From Pseudonocardia sp. (lineage in GTDB: Bacteria > Actinomycetota > Actinomycetes > Mycobacteriales > Pseudonocardiaceae): a stretch of 41,776 nt of DNA. Location: assembly GCA_029263115.1 (NCBI GenBank), contig JAJCYC010000152.1, positions 1 to 41,776 of the forward strand. Reading direction: 5' to 3'. Shown in pieces: positions 15,686 to 24,177 of the stretch; position 1 is the stretch's first letter, and every line of letters starts with the position of its first letter. The notes beneath the pieces are model-generated. The model was not told where the DNA came from. It did not search any database and was given only the letters and a program-made list of their open reading frames with translations. Position numbers and translations under genes: made by a program.

Positions 15686-16140
15686 CAGAAGTAGTACCGG
15701 ACGAGCGTCTCGGCGACGGCGGCCGGCCGTTCGCTGCCCTCGATCTCGATCGTCGCCCGCACCACCAGTTGCACGCCGCCGCCGGCCACATCGACGATCT
15801 CGAGGAGCTCGTAGCTGCCCCGGACCTTGCTGCCCACCGGGACCGGTGAGGTGAACCGGACCTTGTTCAGGCCGTAGTTGACGCCCATCTTGACGTTGTC
15901 GACCTGGTAGGCGGTCTTGCTCAGCACCGGGTTGAGCGAAAGCGTCAGGAAGCCGTGCGCGATGGTGGTGCCGAACGGGCCGTCCTTGGCCTTCGCCGGG
16001 TCGACGTGGATCCACTGATGGTCGCCGGTGGCCTCGGCGAATGTGTCGATCTGCTTCTGGTCGACGGTCAGCCAGTCGCCGGTGCCGATGTGGGTGCCGA
16101 CGGCCGCCTTGAGGTCCTCGACGCTGCTGAAGGTTCGCAT
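15685..16140 (-). CDS. MaoC-family (R)-hydratase
   Basis: This 150-residue hot-dog-fold protein probably hydrates enoyl-CoA to (R)-3-hydroxyacyl-CoA. The hydratase 2 motif is clear: Asp and His in ATGDHQWIHVDPAKAKDGPFG, followed by TIAHGFLTLSL. ATG 16140 was chosen because MRTFSSVEDLKAAVG is the usual N-terminus and the upstream 17 codons are Arg-rich and not conserved in style. It is translationally coupled to the thiolase. Just upstream on the same strand lies the remnant of a short-chain dehydrogenase that would have supplied the 3-hydroxyacyl oxidation step. Confidence 0.9.
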   Translation of the reverse strand: MRTFSSVEDLKAAVGTHIGTGDWLTVDQKQIDTFAEATGDHQWIHVDPAKAKDGPFGTTIAHGFLTLSLNPVLSKTAYQVDNVKMGVNYGLNKVRFTSPVPVGSKVRGSYELLEIVDVAGGGVQLVVRATIEIEGSERPAAVAETLVRYYF

Positions 16141-16198
16141 TCTGCCTCGCTTCGCTCGGCCCGTGCGTGACGAGTGCGACCGTGGCCGCACCCATCAC

Positions 16199-16322
16199 TC
16201 ACGGGTGCTGTAACATGTTCCGGCCGCCGGCGACCTCGAGCACGCCGCCGGTCATGGGCGTCCCACGCCCGCTGCGGCATGGCCTCGGTCACGGCGGTGC
16301 GGATCAGCCAACCACGCCGCCC
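16199..16322 (-). pseudogene. Decayed SDR (FabG-like) C-terminal remnant
   Basis: Two pieces of a short-chain dehydrogenase C-terminus survive in different frames. The distal piece reads MTGGVLEVAGGRNMLQHP and ends in TGA at 16201-16199, matching the final strand (MTGxxLxVxGG) of FabG-type reductases. The proximal piece reads GWLIRTAVTEAMPQRAWDA, matching the segment after the catalytic YxxxK region (xxTxMTxAMPxxxxxA). The ~35 residues normally between them are missing, and no N-terminal half is present. It lies just upstream of the MaoC-like gene in the same direction, so it is the likely lost dehydrogenase of that operon. Confidence 0.7.
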
Positions 16323-16358
16323 GGGATCTGCCGAGCACTCAACGGTGTTGGTTTCGCC

Positions 16359-17174
16359 TCATCTGGTGGCCCTCAGCAGCTGGTCGAGCCGGGTGGCCAG
16401 GCGCGGGGCGTCCAGCGGGAACACCGACACCGAGCCGCCGGATTCCGGGCGGCGCACCGTGCCGATCCAGCCGGAGTCGGCCCGGTGGAACCCGATCGCC
16501 CACGGGCCGGGGTGGCGGCGGCCCTCGACGATCCCGGTGACTCCGAACTGCCCGATGTCGTGCACCTCGCCGAATGCCCGGGCCAGGCCGGTGGAATCCG
16601 CCTTCGGCCACCCCCGGCCGGCCAGCTCGTCGGCCACCGCCCACACCGACCGGCGTGGACCGGCCGCCCGCAACGCCTCGTCCAGCACGTCGGCCGGGAT
16701 GCTCACCGGCCGCACCGCGCCCGGCGTCATCGGGCCGACCAGCGCGACCAGCCTGGGCACCACCTCCGCCGGCCGTATCCCCACCGTCCACACCTGACCT
16801 CCCTGCCGCGCGGCCACCACGGCGCGGCCGCCGGAGATCGCGGCCCGGGCGGCACGTCCGCCGCCGAGCAGCAGGTCGATCTCCTGGCGCGGGTGGACCA
16901 GGACGCCGAGCAGGTCCGCCACCATCGGGTGCGGACGGTCCCGGGCCAGGCCCCGGCGGCGCAGTCCGACCAGCACCCCGTCCAGCACCCGCCGCCGCTC
17001 GGTGTGCGTGCGCCCGGGGCTGGGCAGGATCCAGCCGACCGGCCGCTCGCCGAGCCCGAGCAGCTCCCAGCAGGCGTCGAACTCGACCTCGCTCAGCCGC
17101 AGCTCGCGCGGCCGGCCCGGGGTGTCCGGCGCCCCTGCCGGGTGCGGCCGGCGCAGGTCCGCGGGGCTGTTCAC
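16359..17174 (-). CDS. EspG-like ESX secretion-associated protein
   Basis: EspG proteins are cytoplasmic chaperones that bind the PPE partner before type VII secretion. The 271-residue protein starts at GTG 17174, overlapping the PPE-like gene stop (GTGA). Typical parts are LRLSEVEFDACWELLGLGERPVGW at the N-terminus, the repeated small-residue strands around GGGRAARAAISGGRAVVAARQGGQVWTVG, and a C-terminal RPESGGSVSVFPLDAPRLATRLDQLL. It is the last gene of a four-gene cassette with the PPE-like substrate, a DUF3558 lipoprotein and a small helical protein. No ESX core component is visible nearby, so the secretion machine must be elsewhere. Confidence 0.82.
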   Translation of the reverse strand: MNSPADLRRPHPAGAPDTPGRPRELRLSEVEFDACWELLGLGERPVGWILPSPGRTHTERRRVLDGVLVGLRRRGLARDRPHPMVADLLGVLVHPRQEIDLLLGGGRAARAAISGGRAVVAARQGGQVWTVGIRPAEVVPRLVALVGPMTPGAVRPVSIPADVLDEALRAAGPRRSVWAVADELAGRGWPKADSTGLARAFGEVHDIGQFGVTGIVEGRRHPGPWAIGFHRADSGWIGTVRRPESGGSVSVFPLDAPRLATRLDQLLRATR

Positions 17175-18427
17175 CAGTCGTCCTCCTCGCGGCGTACGCC
17201 GAGCACCGGCGGGGTGATGTCGAGGTGCTCGACCTGGAACGGCTCGTCGCTGGGGATGAACGTCTGGTTGCGGTGCGAGCGCTCCTGGCCGCCCGACCCG
17301 CCGCCCATGCCCATCGGCGGCGCCCCGGTGAGCCCAGCCATGCCGGGACCGCGTCCCGCCGCGGCCCGGGAGGCACCCGGGTCGGCGCCGCCGTAGGAGC
17401 CGGGGGACTGCCCGGCGGGTGGCCCGCCCCGGGGCGGCGGATGTCCGTACCCGCCGGGGTAACCGTCGGGGCGTCCGCCGTGGCCGCCTCTGGCGCCCGC
17501 TGTTGCGGCCCCGCCGATCCGGCTCCCGCGAGCGCCGGGGGCGGCGCACGGTCGGTACGGCGCCGGCGGCGTTCCGACCGGGCCACCATGGGCACCGGGC
17601 ACCGGCCCCGGGGATCCGCCGACCGGTTGGCCGGCCTGCGGGTTGAGCGGCGTCCACCCGGCATCGGCGGTCGGTGCGGTGGTCGGTGCGGCGGCCCCCT
17701 CGGTACCGGCTCCGGCGCCCGGGGCCGCGCCGCTGCCGGAGCTTGCGCCGCCGCTGGTGCCCGCGCCGGCGCCCGGGGACGCGCCGGCGCCGCCGGGTGC
17801 GCTCACCCCGGACCCGCCGCCGGGAACCCCCGCGTCCGCCGGACCCGTGCCGGCGGCCAGCGCCGGTGGCTCGGCGGCCAGCGGGAAGGACTGCAGTGCC
17901 GCGCGGGTGGTCTGCTGGTGCAGGGTGAGCGCGGCGTTGGCCTGGGCGTCCAGCCCGGCGGCTGCTGCGAGCCGGCGGCTGTGGTCGGACTGCAGGCCGA
18001 CCAGCGCGCCGTAGCCACCGGTCGCCGCGTCCAGCGCCCGGCCGCCGCCGGACTGGACGCCGACGTCGGGCGGTGGCGGGATGTTCGGCTTCATCGCGGT
18101 GAACGAGGCGCCGTAGGAGTCCATGCTGCCGCCGCCACCGGTGACCGTCTGCCCGGCGCCGGAGACCCAGTCGGCGAGGCGGGTGGTCGCTGCCGCCGCC
18201 GCGTCGGCCGAGGCACCCCGCCAGCTGACCCCGAGCCGGGCGAGCTGTGCGTGTACCGCGCGGTGCGACTCGGTGTAGCGGGCGCTCAGGCCACGCAGCG
18301 CGTCCACCCCGGGCTGTACGGCAGCGGCGCCCTGACCGGTCTGCATCCAGGCGAACTTCTGCGCGAGCGGGAACCCCGCCCAGCGGTAGTCGCCGATGTC
18401 CTCGGCGTAGCAGGCGTCGTCGGCCAT
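17171..18427 (-). CDS. PPE-like type VII secretion substrate
   Basis: This 418-residue protein has an N-terminal helical PPE/WXG-like domain of about 180 residues (DYRWAGFPLAQKFAWMQTGQG; LARLGVSWRGASADAAAAA, where W-x-G marks the helical turn) and a long Gly/Pro/Ala-rich disordered region, ending in a conserved-looking tail (RNQTFIPSDEPFQVEHLDITPPVLG). Such PPE proteins in Pseudonocardiaceae are predicted to be exported by an ESX system with EspG as chaperone; EspG follows directly with a GTGA overlap. No signal peptide is present, as expected for this route. The function after export is unknown. Confidence 0.8.
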   Translation of the reverse strand: MADDACYAEDIGDYRWAGFPLAQKFAWMQTGQGAAAVQPGVDALRGLSARYTESHRAVHAQLARLGVSWRGASADAAAAATTRLADWVSGAGQTVTGGGGSMDSYGASFTAMKPNIPPPPDVGVQSGGGRALDAATGGYGALVGLQSDHSRRLAAAAGLDAQANAALTLHQQTTRAALQSFPLAAEPPALAAGTGPADAGVPGGGSGVSAPGGAGASPGAGAGTSGGASSGSGAAPGAGAGTEGAAAPTTAPTADAGWTPLNPQAGQPVGGSPGPVPGAHGGPVGTPPAPYRPCAAPGARGSRIGGAATAGARGGHGGRPDGYPGGYGHPPPRGGPPAGQSPGSYGGADPGASRAAAGRGPGMAGLTGAPPMGMGGGSGGQERSHRNQTFIPSDEPFQVEHLDITPPVLGVRREEDDW

Positions 18428-18436
18428 CGTGCCCCG

Positions 18437-19021
18437 CTACCTCGTCGTGGCCAGCAGGTTGCGCATGATGCCCTCGGCGGCGGTGCGCGCCCGCTGGCAC
18501 ATCAGCTCGTGCCTCGCGCCGGGTTCGTCGGCGATCGTGTTCAGGTACGTAACCCAGAGACCCTGGTTTGGCGCTACGTCGACCCGGACGCCGCAGTTGA
18601 ACTCCCGGCCGTACATGGAGTCGGACACCTCGACCGCCCCGAACCCGGCCACGGTGGTCACCTGAGCACCGGATGCCGTCAGCGCGTTCCGGGTGTCCTG
18701 GTTGGTCACCGTGAACACCCCGAGGCTGCCGCTTGGCCGTTGCAGGACGCTGCGATCCCAGGCGCACACCCGGACGCCAGGAACGCCGGTGTCGACAGTC
18801 CGAGGGTTGGCTGGCACACCGGCCTCTCTTAACACCTCCGGCGTAGGGAGGGCGCAGGGGTCCAGACCGTCCATTCTGATCTCCCGCGGACGAGGGGCAA
18901 ACGGGTCGGCCGGTACGACGATCGACGGTGGCTGCTGGGCGGGCTGAGGAAGCAGACCGCAGCCGGTCAGCCCGGCGAGCAAGCCCACCGCAGCGGCGCT
19001 CACAACCTGTGCGCGGGTCAT
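18437..19021 (-). CDS. DUF3558 lipoprotein
   Basis: This 194-residue protein has a signal peptide with lipobox LTGC (Cys about 22: VSAAAVGLLAGLTGCGLL), so it is anchored on the outer face of the membrane. The body matches DUF3558: DGLDPCALPTPEVLREAGV, then GVRVCAWDR, and a later pair of Cys (FNCGV, ELMCQRA) likely to form disulfides. DUF3558 lipoproteins are common in Pseudonocardiales and often sit beside PPE/EspG genes. It overlaps the upstream small gene (ATGA) and lies 9 bases before the PPE-like gene, so all four genes form one transcript. Biochemical role is unknown. Confidence 0.87.
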   Translation of the reverse strand: MTRAQVVSAAAVGLLAGLTGCGLLPQPAQQPPSIVVPADPFAPRPREIRMDGLDPCALPTPEVLREAGVPANPRTVDTGVPGVRVCAWDRSVLQRPSGSLGVFTVTNQDTRNALTASGAQVTTVAGFGAVEVSDSMYGREFNCGVRVDVAPNQGLWVTYLNTIADEPGARHELMCQRARTAAEGIMRNLLATTR

Positions 19022-19371
19022 GCTCGGCTGGCCTGATCGGTGCGGGGCCGAAACGAGTCGGCGATCCGTTGTTCAGCGATGCCGAAGGTCCGCGCGGTCG
19101 CGGCCAGTTGGTCGGCCAGGTCGAGAAGTCGCTGGACGTACTGGTGGGCCGGTGTCACCACATTCTCCCGGATCTTCTTGGTGAACAGCTCCTGGGCGTC
19201 CCGGGAGATCGGGTCTCCGCCGCACAGGCCGATTGCCGCGCGGTGAAGGAAGTTGTCCGCGATGAACCGCTGGAAGCTTTCGGCTTCGGTGAGCAGGACG
19301 GCGCGGGCCTGCAACACGTTCTCCGGGGTCACTCGTATGACGTCACTGCCGCCGGCGGGCTGGGTGGACAT
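19018..19371 (-). CDS. Small helical protein, first gene of PPE/EspG cassette
   Basis: This is a 117-residue protein with no signal peptide. It reads SDVIRVTPENVLQARAVLLTEAESFQRFIADN, then a helical segment through VVTPAHQYVQRLLDLADQLAATARTFG. Size and helical hairpin character suit a WXG100/PE-type partner for the PPE-like protein, but no W-x-G is present and the central part (CGGDPISRDAQELFTKKI) is unusual. Start ATG 19371 is the first in the cassette, and the end overlaps the DUF3558 start by four bases. The promoter must lie in the 81-bp gap shared with the divergent molybdopterin hydroxylase gene. Confidence 0.72.
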   Translation of the reverse strand: MSTQPAGGSDVIRVTPENVLQARAVLLTEAESFQRFIADNFLHRAAIGLCGGDPISRDAQELFTKKIRENVVTPAHQYVQRLLDLADQLAATARTFGIAEQRIADSFRPRTDQASRA

Positions 19372-19452
19372 GGGCGTCACGATAGAACGCCCGCCGATCA
19401 CCGTGGGGCCGATCGCGAGAAACCTCCGGCGATCACGGCTAGCCTCGCGGGC

Positions 19453-21840
19453 ATGCCTGGATCCCTGCTCGGTACCGAAGTCCGCCGGCTCGAGGACCCC
19501 GAGTTGATGCGCGGTGAGGGTACCTTCGTCGACAATCTCGACCTCGGTGCCGGCCTGCTGCACCTCGCGTTCGTTCGTTCGCCGCTGGCGCACGCCACGA
19601 TCACCGGGATCGACGCCGACCCGGCCCGCAAGTCGCCGGGCGTGGTCGCGGTGTACACCGCCGAGGATCTCGGCATCCCCGCGCACCACTCGTTCATGGC
19701 GGTCAACAAGGCGTGCGCCCGGCCGCCACTGGCCGTGGGCAAGGTGCGCTTCGTCGGCGACATCGTGGCCGTGGTGATCGCCGAGTCCACGGCGCAGGCG
19801 GTGGATGCCATCGAGCTGGTCGAGGTCGACTACGACCCGCTGCCGGTCGCGGTCGACCCGGAGGCGGCGCTGGAGTCCGGCGCGCCCGCGCAGTTCGAGG
19901 AGCTGGGCTCCAACCTGGCCGCCGGCATCCGGTCCGAACCGCACGACGACCCGCTGGCCGACGCCGAGGTCGTGGTCCGCGCCCGGATCGAGAACCAGCG
20001 CCTGGCAGTGGTGCCGATGGAGGGCAACGCGATCGCCGTACTTCCGGGTGCGGAGGGCGACGAGCACCAGCTGACCGTGTACGTGTCGACCCAGATGCCG
20101 CACGCCTGGCGCCGCACGGCGGCCAAGCTGTTCGGGCTCGCCCCTACGTCGATCCGGGTGGTCGCCCCGCACGTCGGTGGCGGCTTCGGCGGTAAGGCCG
20201 GCATCGTGCCCGAGCACTCGATCGCGGTGGCGGCGGCCCGGGCTCTGGACCAGCCGGTGAAGTGGTCGGAGACCCGCTCGGAGAACCTGACCGGCATGCC
20301 GCACGGGCGCGCCCAGGTGCAGTACGCCGAGCTGGGGCTACGCCTCGACGGCACCATCACCGGCCTGCGGGTGCGGCTGATCGGCGATGCCGGGGCGTAC
20401 GCCGGGTTCGGCGGCGCGCTGGCGATGGGCCCGAGCTACTCGATGGCCCAGGGCGTCTACCGTATCCCGAAGATCGGCTTCGACGTGGCGGTGGCGCTCA
20501 CCAACACCACCCCGGTCGGCGCGTTCCGCGGCGCCGGCCGGCCCGAGGCGTCCGCGCTGCTGGAGCGGGTGATGGACCTTGCCGCGGTGGAGCTGGGCAT
20601 CGACCCGGCAGAGATCCGCCGGCGCAACTTCCTGACCCCCGACCAGTTCCCGTTCACGACCGTCGTCGGCACCACCTACGACAGCGGTGACTACACCGCG
20701 CCGCTGGACAAGGTGCTGGAGCTGGCCGACTACGCCGGGCTGCGCGCCGAGCAGGCCCGCCGTCGTGAGTCCGGCGACCGGTGGCAACTGGGCATCGGGC
20801 TGGCCTCCTACGTGGAGATCACGGCGGGTGGCGCGGCGAGCGAATGGGGCTCGGTCACCGTGCACGACGACGGCACCGCGACCGCGTCGGTCGGCACCTC
20901 GGGGCACGGCCAGGGCCATCCGACCTCGTTCGCCATGCTGGTGTCGGACAAGCTGGGCATCCCGATGGAGTCGATCAAGTTCGTGCAGGCCGACACCGCC
21001 GTGGTGCCGCGCGGCGGGGGCACCGGCGGCTCCCGGTCGCTGCAGCTGGGCGGCAGCGCGGTGTACGCCGCGGCCGACAAGGTGCTCGAGCAGGCCCGGG
21101 AACTGGCCGCCGAGCTGCTGGAGGCCTCGGTGGACGACATCGAGGTGGTCGGCGCCGACGACGGCACAGGCGCCGGGCTCGGGGTGGCCGGGGTGCCGGA
21201 CCGGACGATCAGCTGGGCGCGGCTGGCCGCCGCCGGCGCCGAGCGGGGCAACCCGCTGGCCTCGGCGCTGGACGTCAAGCAGGACGGCGCGACGTTCCCG
21301 TTCGGCAGCCACGTCGCGGTGGTCGAGGTGGACACCGAGACCGGGTACGTGCGCCCCGTGCGACACGTCGCGGTGGACGACTGCGGCCGGGTGCTCAACC
21401 CGCTGATCGTGCGCGGCCAGCAGCACGGCGGCATCGCCCAGGGCATCGCGCAGGCGCTGTGGGAGCACTACACCTTCGACGCCGACGGCAACCCGACCAC
21501 CGGCACGCTCGCCGACTACACCATCCCCACCGCCGCCGACCTGCCACCGTACGAGGTGGCCAGCACCGAGACCCCGACCCCGCTGAACGAGCTCGGCGCC
21601 AAGGGCATCGGCGAGGCCGCCACCATCGGCGCCACCCCGGCCGTGCAGAACGCGGTGGTCGACGCGTTGGCGCACCTCGGGGTCCGGCACGTCGACATGC
21701 CCTGCACCCCGCAGCGGGTGTGGCGGGCGATCCAGGCCGCCGCCGCGGGGCCGACCGACCCGTGGCGGGAGCCGCCGTCGATCTTCGAGACGCTGCCGAT
21801 CCGGGGCCGGACCGAGAAGCTGGAGACCGCCGACATCTGA
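19453..21840 (+). CDS. Xanthine dehydrogenase/CO dehydrogenase-family large subunit
   Basis: This is the molybdopterin-binding catalytic subunit of a molybdenum hydroxylase, 795 residues. It carries VGGGFGGKAG near residue 242 (cofactor binding), GAFRGAGRPEA, the GTSGHGQGH and GGTGGSRSLQLGGSA loops, and the catalytic Glu721 in KGIGEAATIG. The active-site loop is not the AYxCSFR of true form I CO dehydrogenase, so the substrate is probably an aldehyde or heterocycle. ATG 19453 gives a family-like start (LLGTEVRRLEDPELMRGEGTFVDNL). No FAD or 2Fe-2S subunit gene lies next to it, so partners must be encoded elsewhere or are missing. The next gene downstream is a broken sigma factor. Confidence 0.92.
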   Translation: MPGSLLGTEVRRLEDPELMRGEGTFVDNLDLGAGLLHLAFVRSPLAHATITGIDADPARKSPGVVAVYTAEDLGIPAHHSFMAVNKACARPPLAVGKVRFVGDIVAVVIAESTAQAVDAIELVEVDYDPLPVAVDPEAALESGAPAQFEELGSNLAAGIRSEPHDDPLADAEVVVRARIENQRLAVVPMEGNAIAVLPGAEGDEHQLTVYVSTQMPHAWRRTAAKLFGLAPTSIRVVAPHVGGGFGGKAGIVPEHSIAVAAARALDQPVKWSETRSENLTGMPHGRAQVQYAELGLRLDGTITGLRVRLIGDAGAYAGFGGALAMGPSYSMAQGVYRIPKIGFDVAVALTNTTPVGAFRGAGRPEASALLERVMDLAAVELGIDPAEIRRRNFLTPDQFPFTTVVGTTYDSGDYTAPLDKVLELADYAGLRAEQARRRESGDRWQLGIGLASYVEITAGGAASEWGSVTVHDDGTATASVGTSGHGQGHPTSFAMLVSDKLGIPMESIKFVQADTAVVPRGGGTGGSRSLQLGGSAVYAAADKVLEQARELAAELLEASVDDIEVVGADDGTGAGLGVAGVPDRTISWARLAAAGAERGNPLASALDVKQDGATFPFGSHVAVVEVDTETGYVRPVRHVAVDDCGRVLNPLIVRGQQHGGIAQGIAQALWEHYTFDADGNPTTGTLADYTIPTAADLPPYEVASTETPTPLNELGAKGIGEAATIGATPAVQNAVVDALAHLGVRHVDMPCTPQRVWRAIQAAAAGPTDPWREPPSIFETLPIRGRTEKLETADI

Positions 21841-21864
21841 GGCCGTGGGTGGCGGCTCCGTACC

Positions 21865-22225
21865 ATGTCGGTCATGGGCTCGGTGCTGTCGGTGCTGGTC
21901 GAGGACGGAGAGTCACCGCCGCGAGATGGTGGCCTACTGCTACCGGATGCTGGGCTGGGCGGCTGAGGCCGAGGACGCCGCGCAGGAGACGCTGGTGCGG
22001 GCCTGGAAGGGCGGCGACCGGTTCGAGGAGCGCTCGTCGCTGCGCTCATGGCTGTACAAGATCGCCACCAACGTGTGCGTCGACATGCAGCGGGCCCCGC
22101 AGCGCGGGGCGTTGCCGATGGACCTGAGCGGGCCGTCCACCGGCGGCGCCGAGGTGAACATCGGCGTCCCGCTGGAGGAGACGGTCTGGATCTCCCCGAT
22201 CCACGACTCCCGGGTGCTGGGCGGC
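21865..22225 (+). pseudogene. Broken ECF sigma factor gene
   Basis: The central region 2 of a sigma-70 family ECF factor is clear: SHRREMVAYCYRMLGWAAEAEDAAQETLVRAWKG, then RSSLRSWLYKIATNVCVDMQR, followed by the linker ETVWISPIHDSRVL. The start region from ATG 21865 (MSVMGSVLSVLVEDGE) is in another frame and lacks about 25 residues, and region 4 (the -35 binding helix-turn-helix) is absent after about 22220. The gene resembles the larger ECF subgroup with a C-terminal extension. Without region 4 it cannot work as a normal sigma factor. It is placed directly behind the molybdenum hydroxylase gene. Confidence 0.78.
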
Positions 22226-22592
22226 TGCCGGCCGAGCTCACCGGGTAGCGGGCCCGGTCGTCCAGCACAACCGGGTGCGGCTGACGGCCGACCCGCCCGC
22301 CGAGACCCGCACCTCGACGGTGAGGCCACGCGGGGTCCACGAACATCGGACGCAGCCCGGGCCCGGAACTGGTCGGTCGCCGCCGCGACCCGCGCGGCCC
22401 GCCGCGTTCCGCCAGGCGCTGAAGTACGGGACCGACGGCGACACCGCGCTGCCGTCCGGGGTGCTGCACCTGCGGTACGCCCCGGCGGTGGGCCGGGGCC
22501 GGCTGAGGTCGGGCCCGACAGCACTCACCGCCCTCCCACCGCAAGCAGGCAACCGGGATGCCCCGCACTCCGCCGGGAGATAGGGTGGGCCG
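22226..22592. other. Degenerate 367-bp region after sigma remnant
   Basis: No intact gene is supported here. Fragments with protein-like character occur in different frames (for example, on the plus strand, QALKYGTDGDTALPSGVLHLRY near 22420-22485, and, on the minus strand, GLTVEVRVSAGGSAVSRTRLCW ending at about 22238), which suggests a decayed gene, but I cannot name the family. The region should also hold the promoter of the acyl-CoA synthetase starting at 22593. Confidence 0.35.
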
Positions 22593-24124
22593 GTGGGTGC
22601 GGACGGGTTCGCCGGTGACGGGGCGAACGCATACTCCGCCACCGGCCACGGCACGTCGGTCGCCGCCGGGTTGGCCGCGCTGGCCGCCGCCGCCCCGGAC
22701 GCCCCAGCCGTGACCTGCGGCGACACCACCATCACCCGGGCGGAGCTGCTCGCAGCCACTCGCCGGCTGGCCGCCCGGCTGGCCGCCGGCGGAGTCGGGC
22801 AGGGCGATCTGGTGACGATCGGGCTGCCCAACGGCGTGGAGTTCTACGTCGCGGTGGTCGCGGCCTGGACGCTCGGCGCCGTGCCGCAGCCGGTGTCCGC
22901 CCGCCTCCCGGCGGCGGAGCTGGCCGGGTTGCTGGAGCTGGCCGACCCGCCGGTGGTGATCGGGCTGGCCCCCCCGACGGCCGGTCCTGGCTCCCGCCCG
23001 GCTTCCTGGCCGAGACCCCCGAGACCCCCGAGACCGGTCCGGCGCTGCCGGACCCGCCGATCCCGCCGTCCTGGAAGGCGCCCACCTCCGGCGGCAGCAC
23101 GGGGCGACCGAAGATCATCCTGGCCGGCGGGGCGGGCACCGTCGAGGTGATCAGCGCGCGGGCCGGCGCGCTGCGGATCACCGCCGACTCGGTGTTCCTG
23201 GTGACCGCGCCGCTCTACCACAACGCGCCGTTCACGCTCTCGCTGATCAGCCTGGTGATGGGCGGGCACGTGGTGGTGATGCCGAGGTTCGACCCGGCCG
23301 ACGTGCTCGAGCACGTCGCGCGGCACCGGGTGAGCTGGTGGTACCTGGTGCCCACCCTGATGGGCCGGATCCTGCGGCTGCCCGGTCCGGTGCGCGCCGC
23401 CGCCGACCTGTCCAGCGTGCGCACCCTGCTGCACGTCGGCGCGCCCTGCCCGGAGCACGTCAAACGGGCCTGGTTGGGGTGGCTGCCGCCGGAGACTGTC
23501 GTCGAGTTGTACGGCGGGACCGAGTCGCTCGCCGTCTGCATGATCGACGGTGTGGACTGGCTGCGGCACCCCGGATCGGTCGGCCGCCCGGTGTCCGGTG
23601 AGATCATGATCGGTGACGAGGACGGCCGGCCGCTGCCGCCGGGCGAGGTGGGCGAGGTGTGGCAGCGCCCGCCGGCCGGCGTGCGCACCTACCGCTACCT
23701 CGGCGCGCGGGCCCGCCGCCGCGGCAGCTGGGAGTCGATCGGCGACCTGGGCCGGCAGGACGCCGAGGGCTACCTCTACCTCACCGACCGCCGCGAGGAC
23801 ATGGTGCTGGTCGGCGGGGCGAACGTGTACCCGGCGGAGGTGGAGGCGGCGCTGTCCGAACATCCGGCGGTGCTGTCCAGCGCGGTGATCGGGCTGCCCG
23901 ACACCGATCCGGACACCGACCTGGGCAACGTGGTGCACGCGATCGTCCAGCTGTCCGGGCGGGTGTCCGACGAGGCGCTGCTGGCCCACCTGCGTACCCG
24001 GCTGGCGCCGTACAAGCTGCCGCGTTCGATCGAACGCACCGACGAACCGCTGCGCGACGACGCCGGGAAGGTCCGTCGCTCGGCGCTGCGGGCCGCCCGG
24101 TTGCCCGGCGCTGTTCCCGGCTGA
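22593..24124 (+). pseudogene. Acyl-CoA synthetase with a frameshift in a C7 run
   Basis: An AMP-forming acyl-CoA ligase (ANL superfamily) is split over two frames. The first, from GTG 22593, gives residues 1 to about 126 and ends in ADPPVVIGLAPP. The second continues from about 22976 with DGRSWLPPGFLAE and runs to TGA at 24122-24124. The shift falls in a run of seven C (22969-22975); an eighth C would restore one frame of about 510 residues. ANL motifs are all present: TSGGSTGRPK (23083 on), ELYGGTESLAV, IGDLGRQDAEGYLYLTDR, and a C-terminal DDAGKVRRS with the catalytic Lys. It could be a sequencing error, a recent mutation or a slippery switch. The protein would activate a carboxylic acid or fatty acid. 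Confidence 0.82.
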
Positions 24125-24145
24125 CCAGCGGTAATTCTCTCGCGT

Positions 24146-24160
24146 CCGACCGGGGGTCGG
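24146..24160. terminator. Short hairpin before RarD gene
   Basis: CCGACC-GGG-GGTCGG is a perfect 6-bp hairpin 18 bases before the GTG start of the permease gene. It may weakly terminate the acyl-CoA synthetase transcript or affect translation of the permease. There is no U tract. Confidence 0.3.
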
Positions 24161-24177
24161 CGGGTAGCGTCGGGCGG

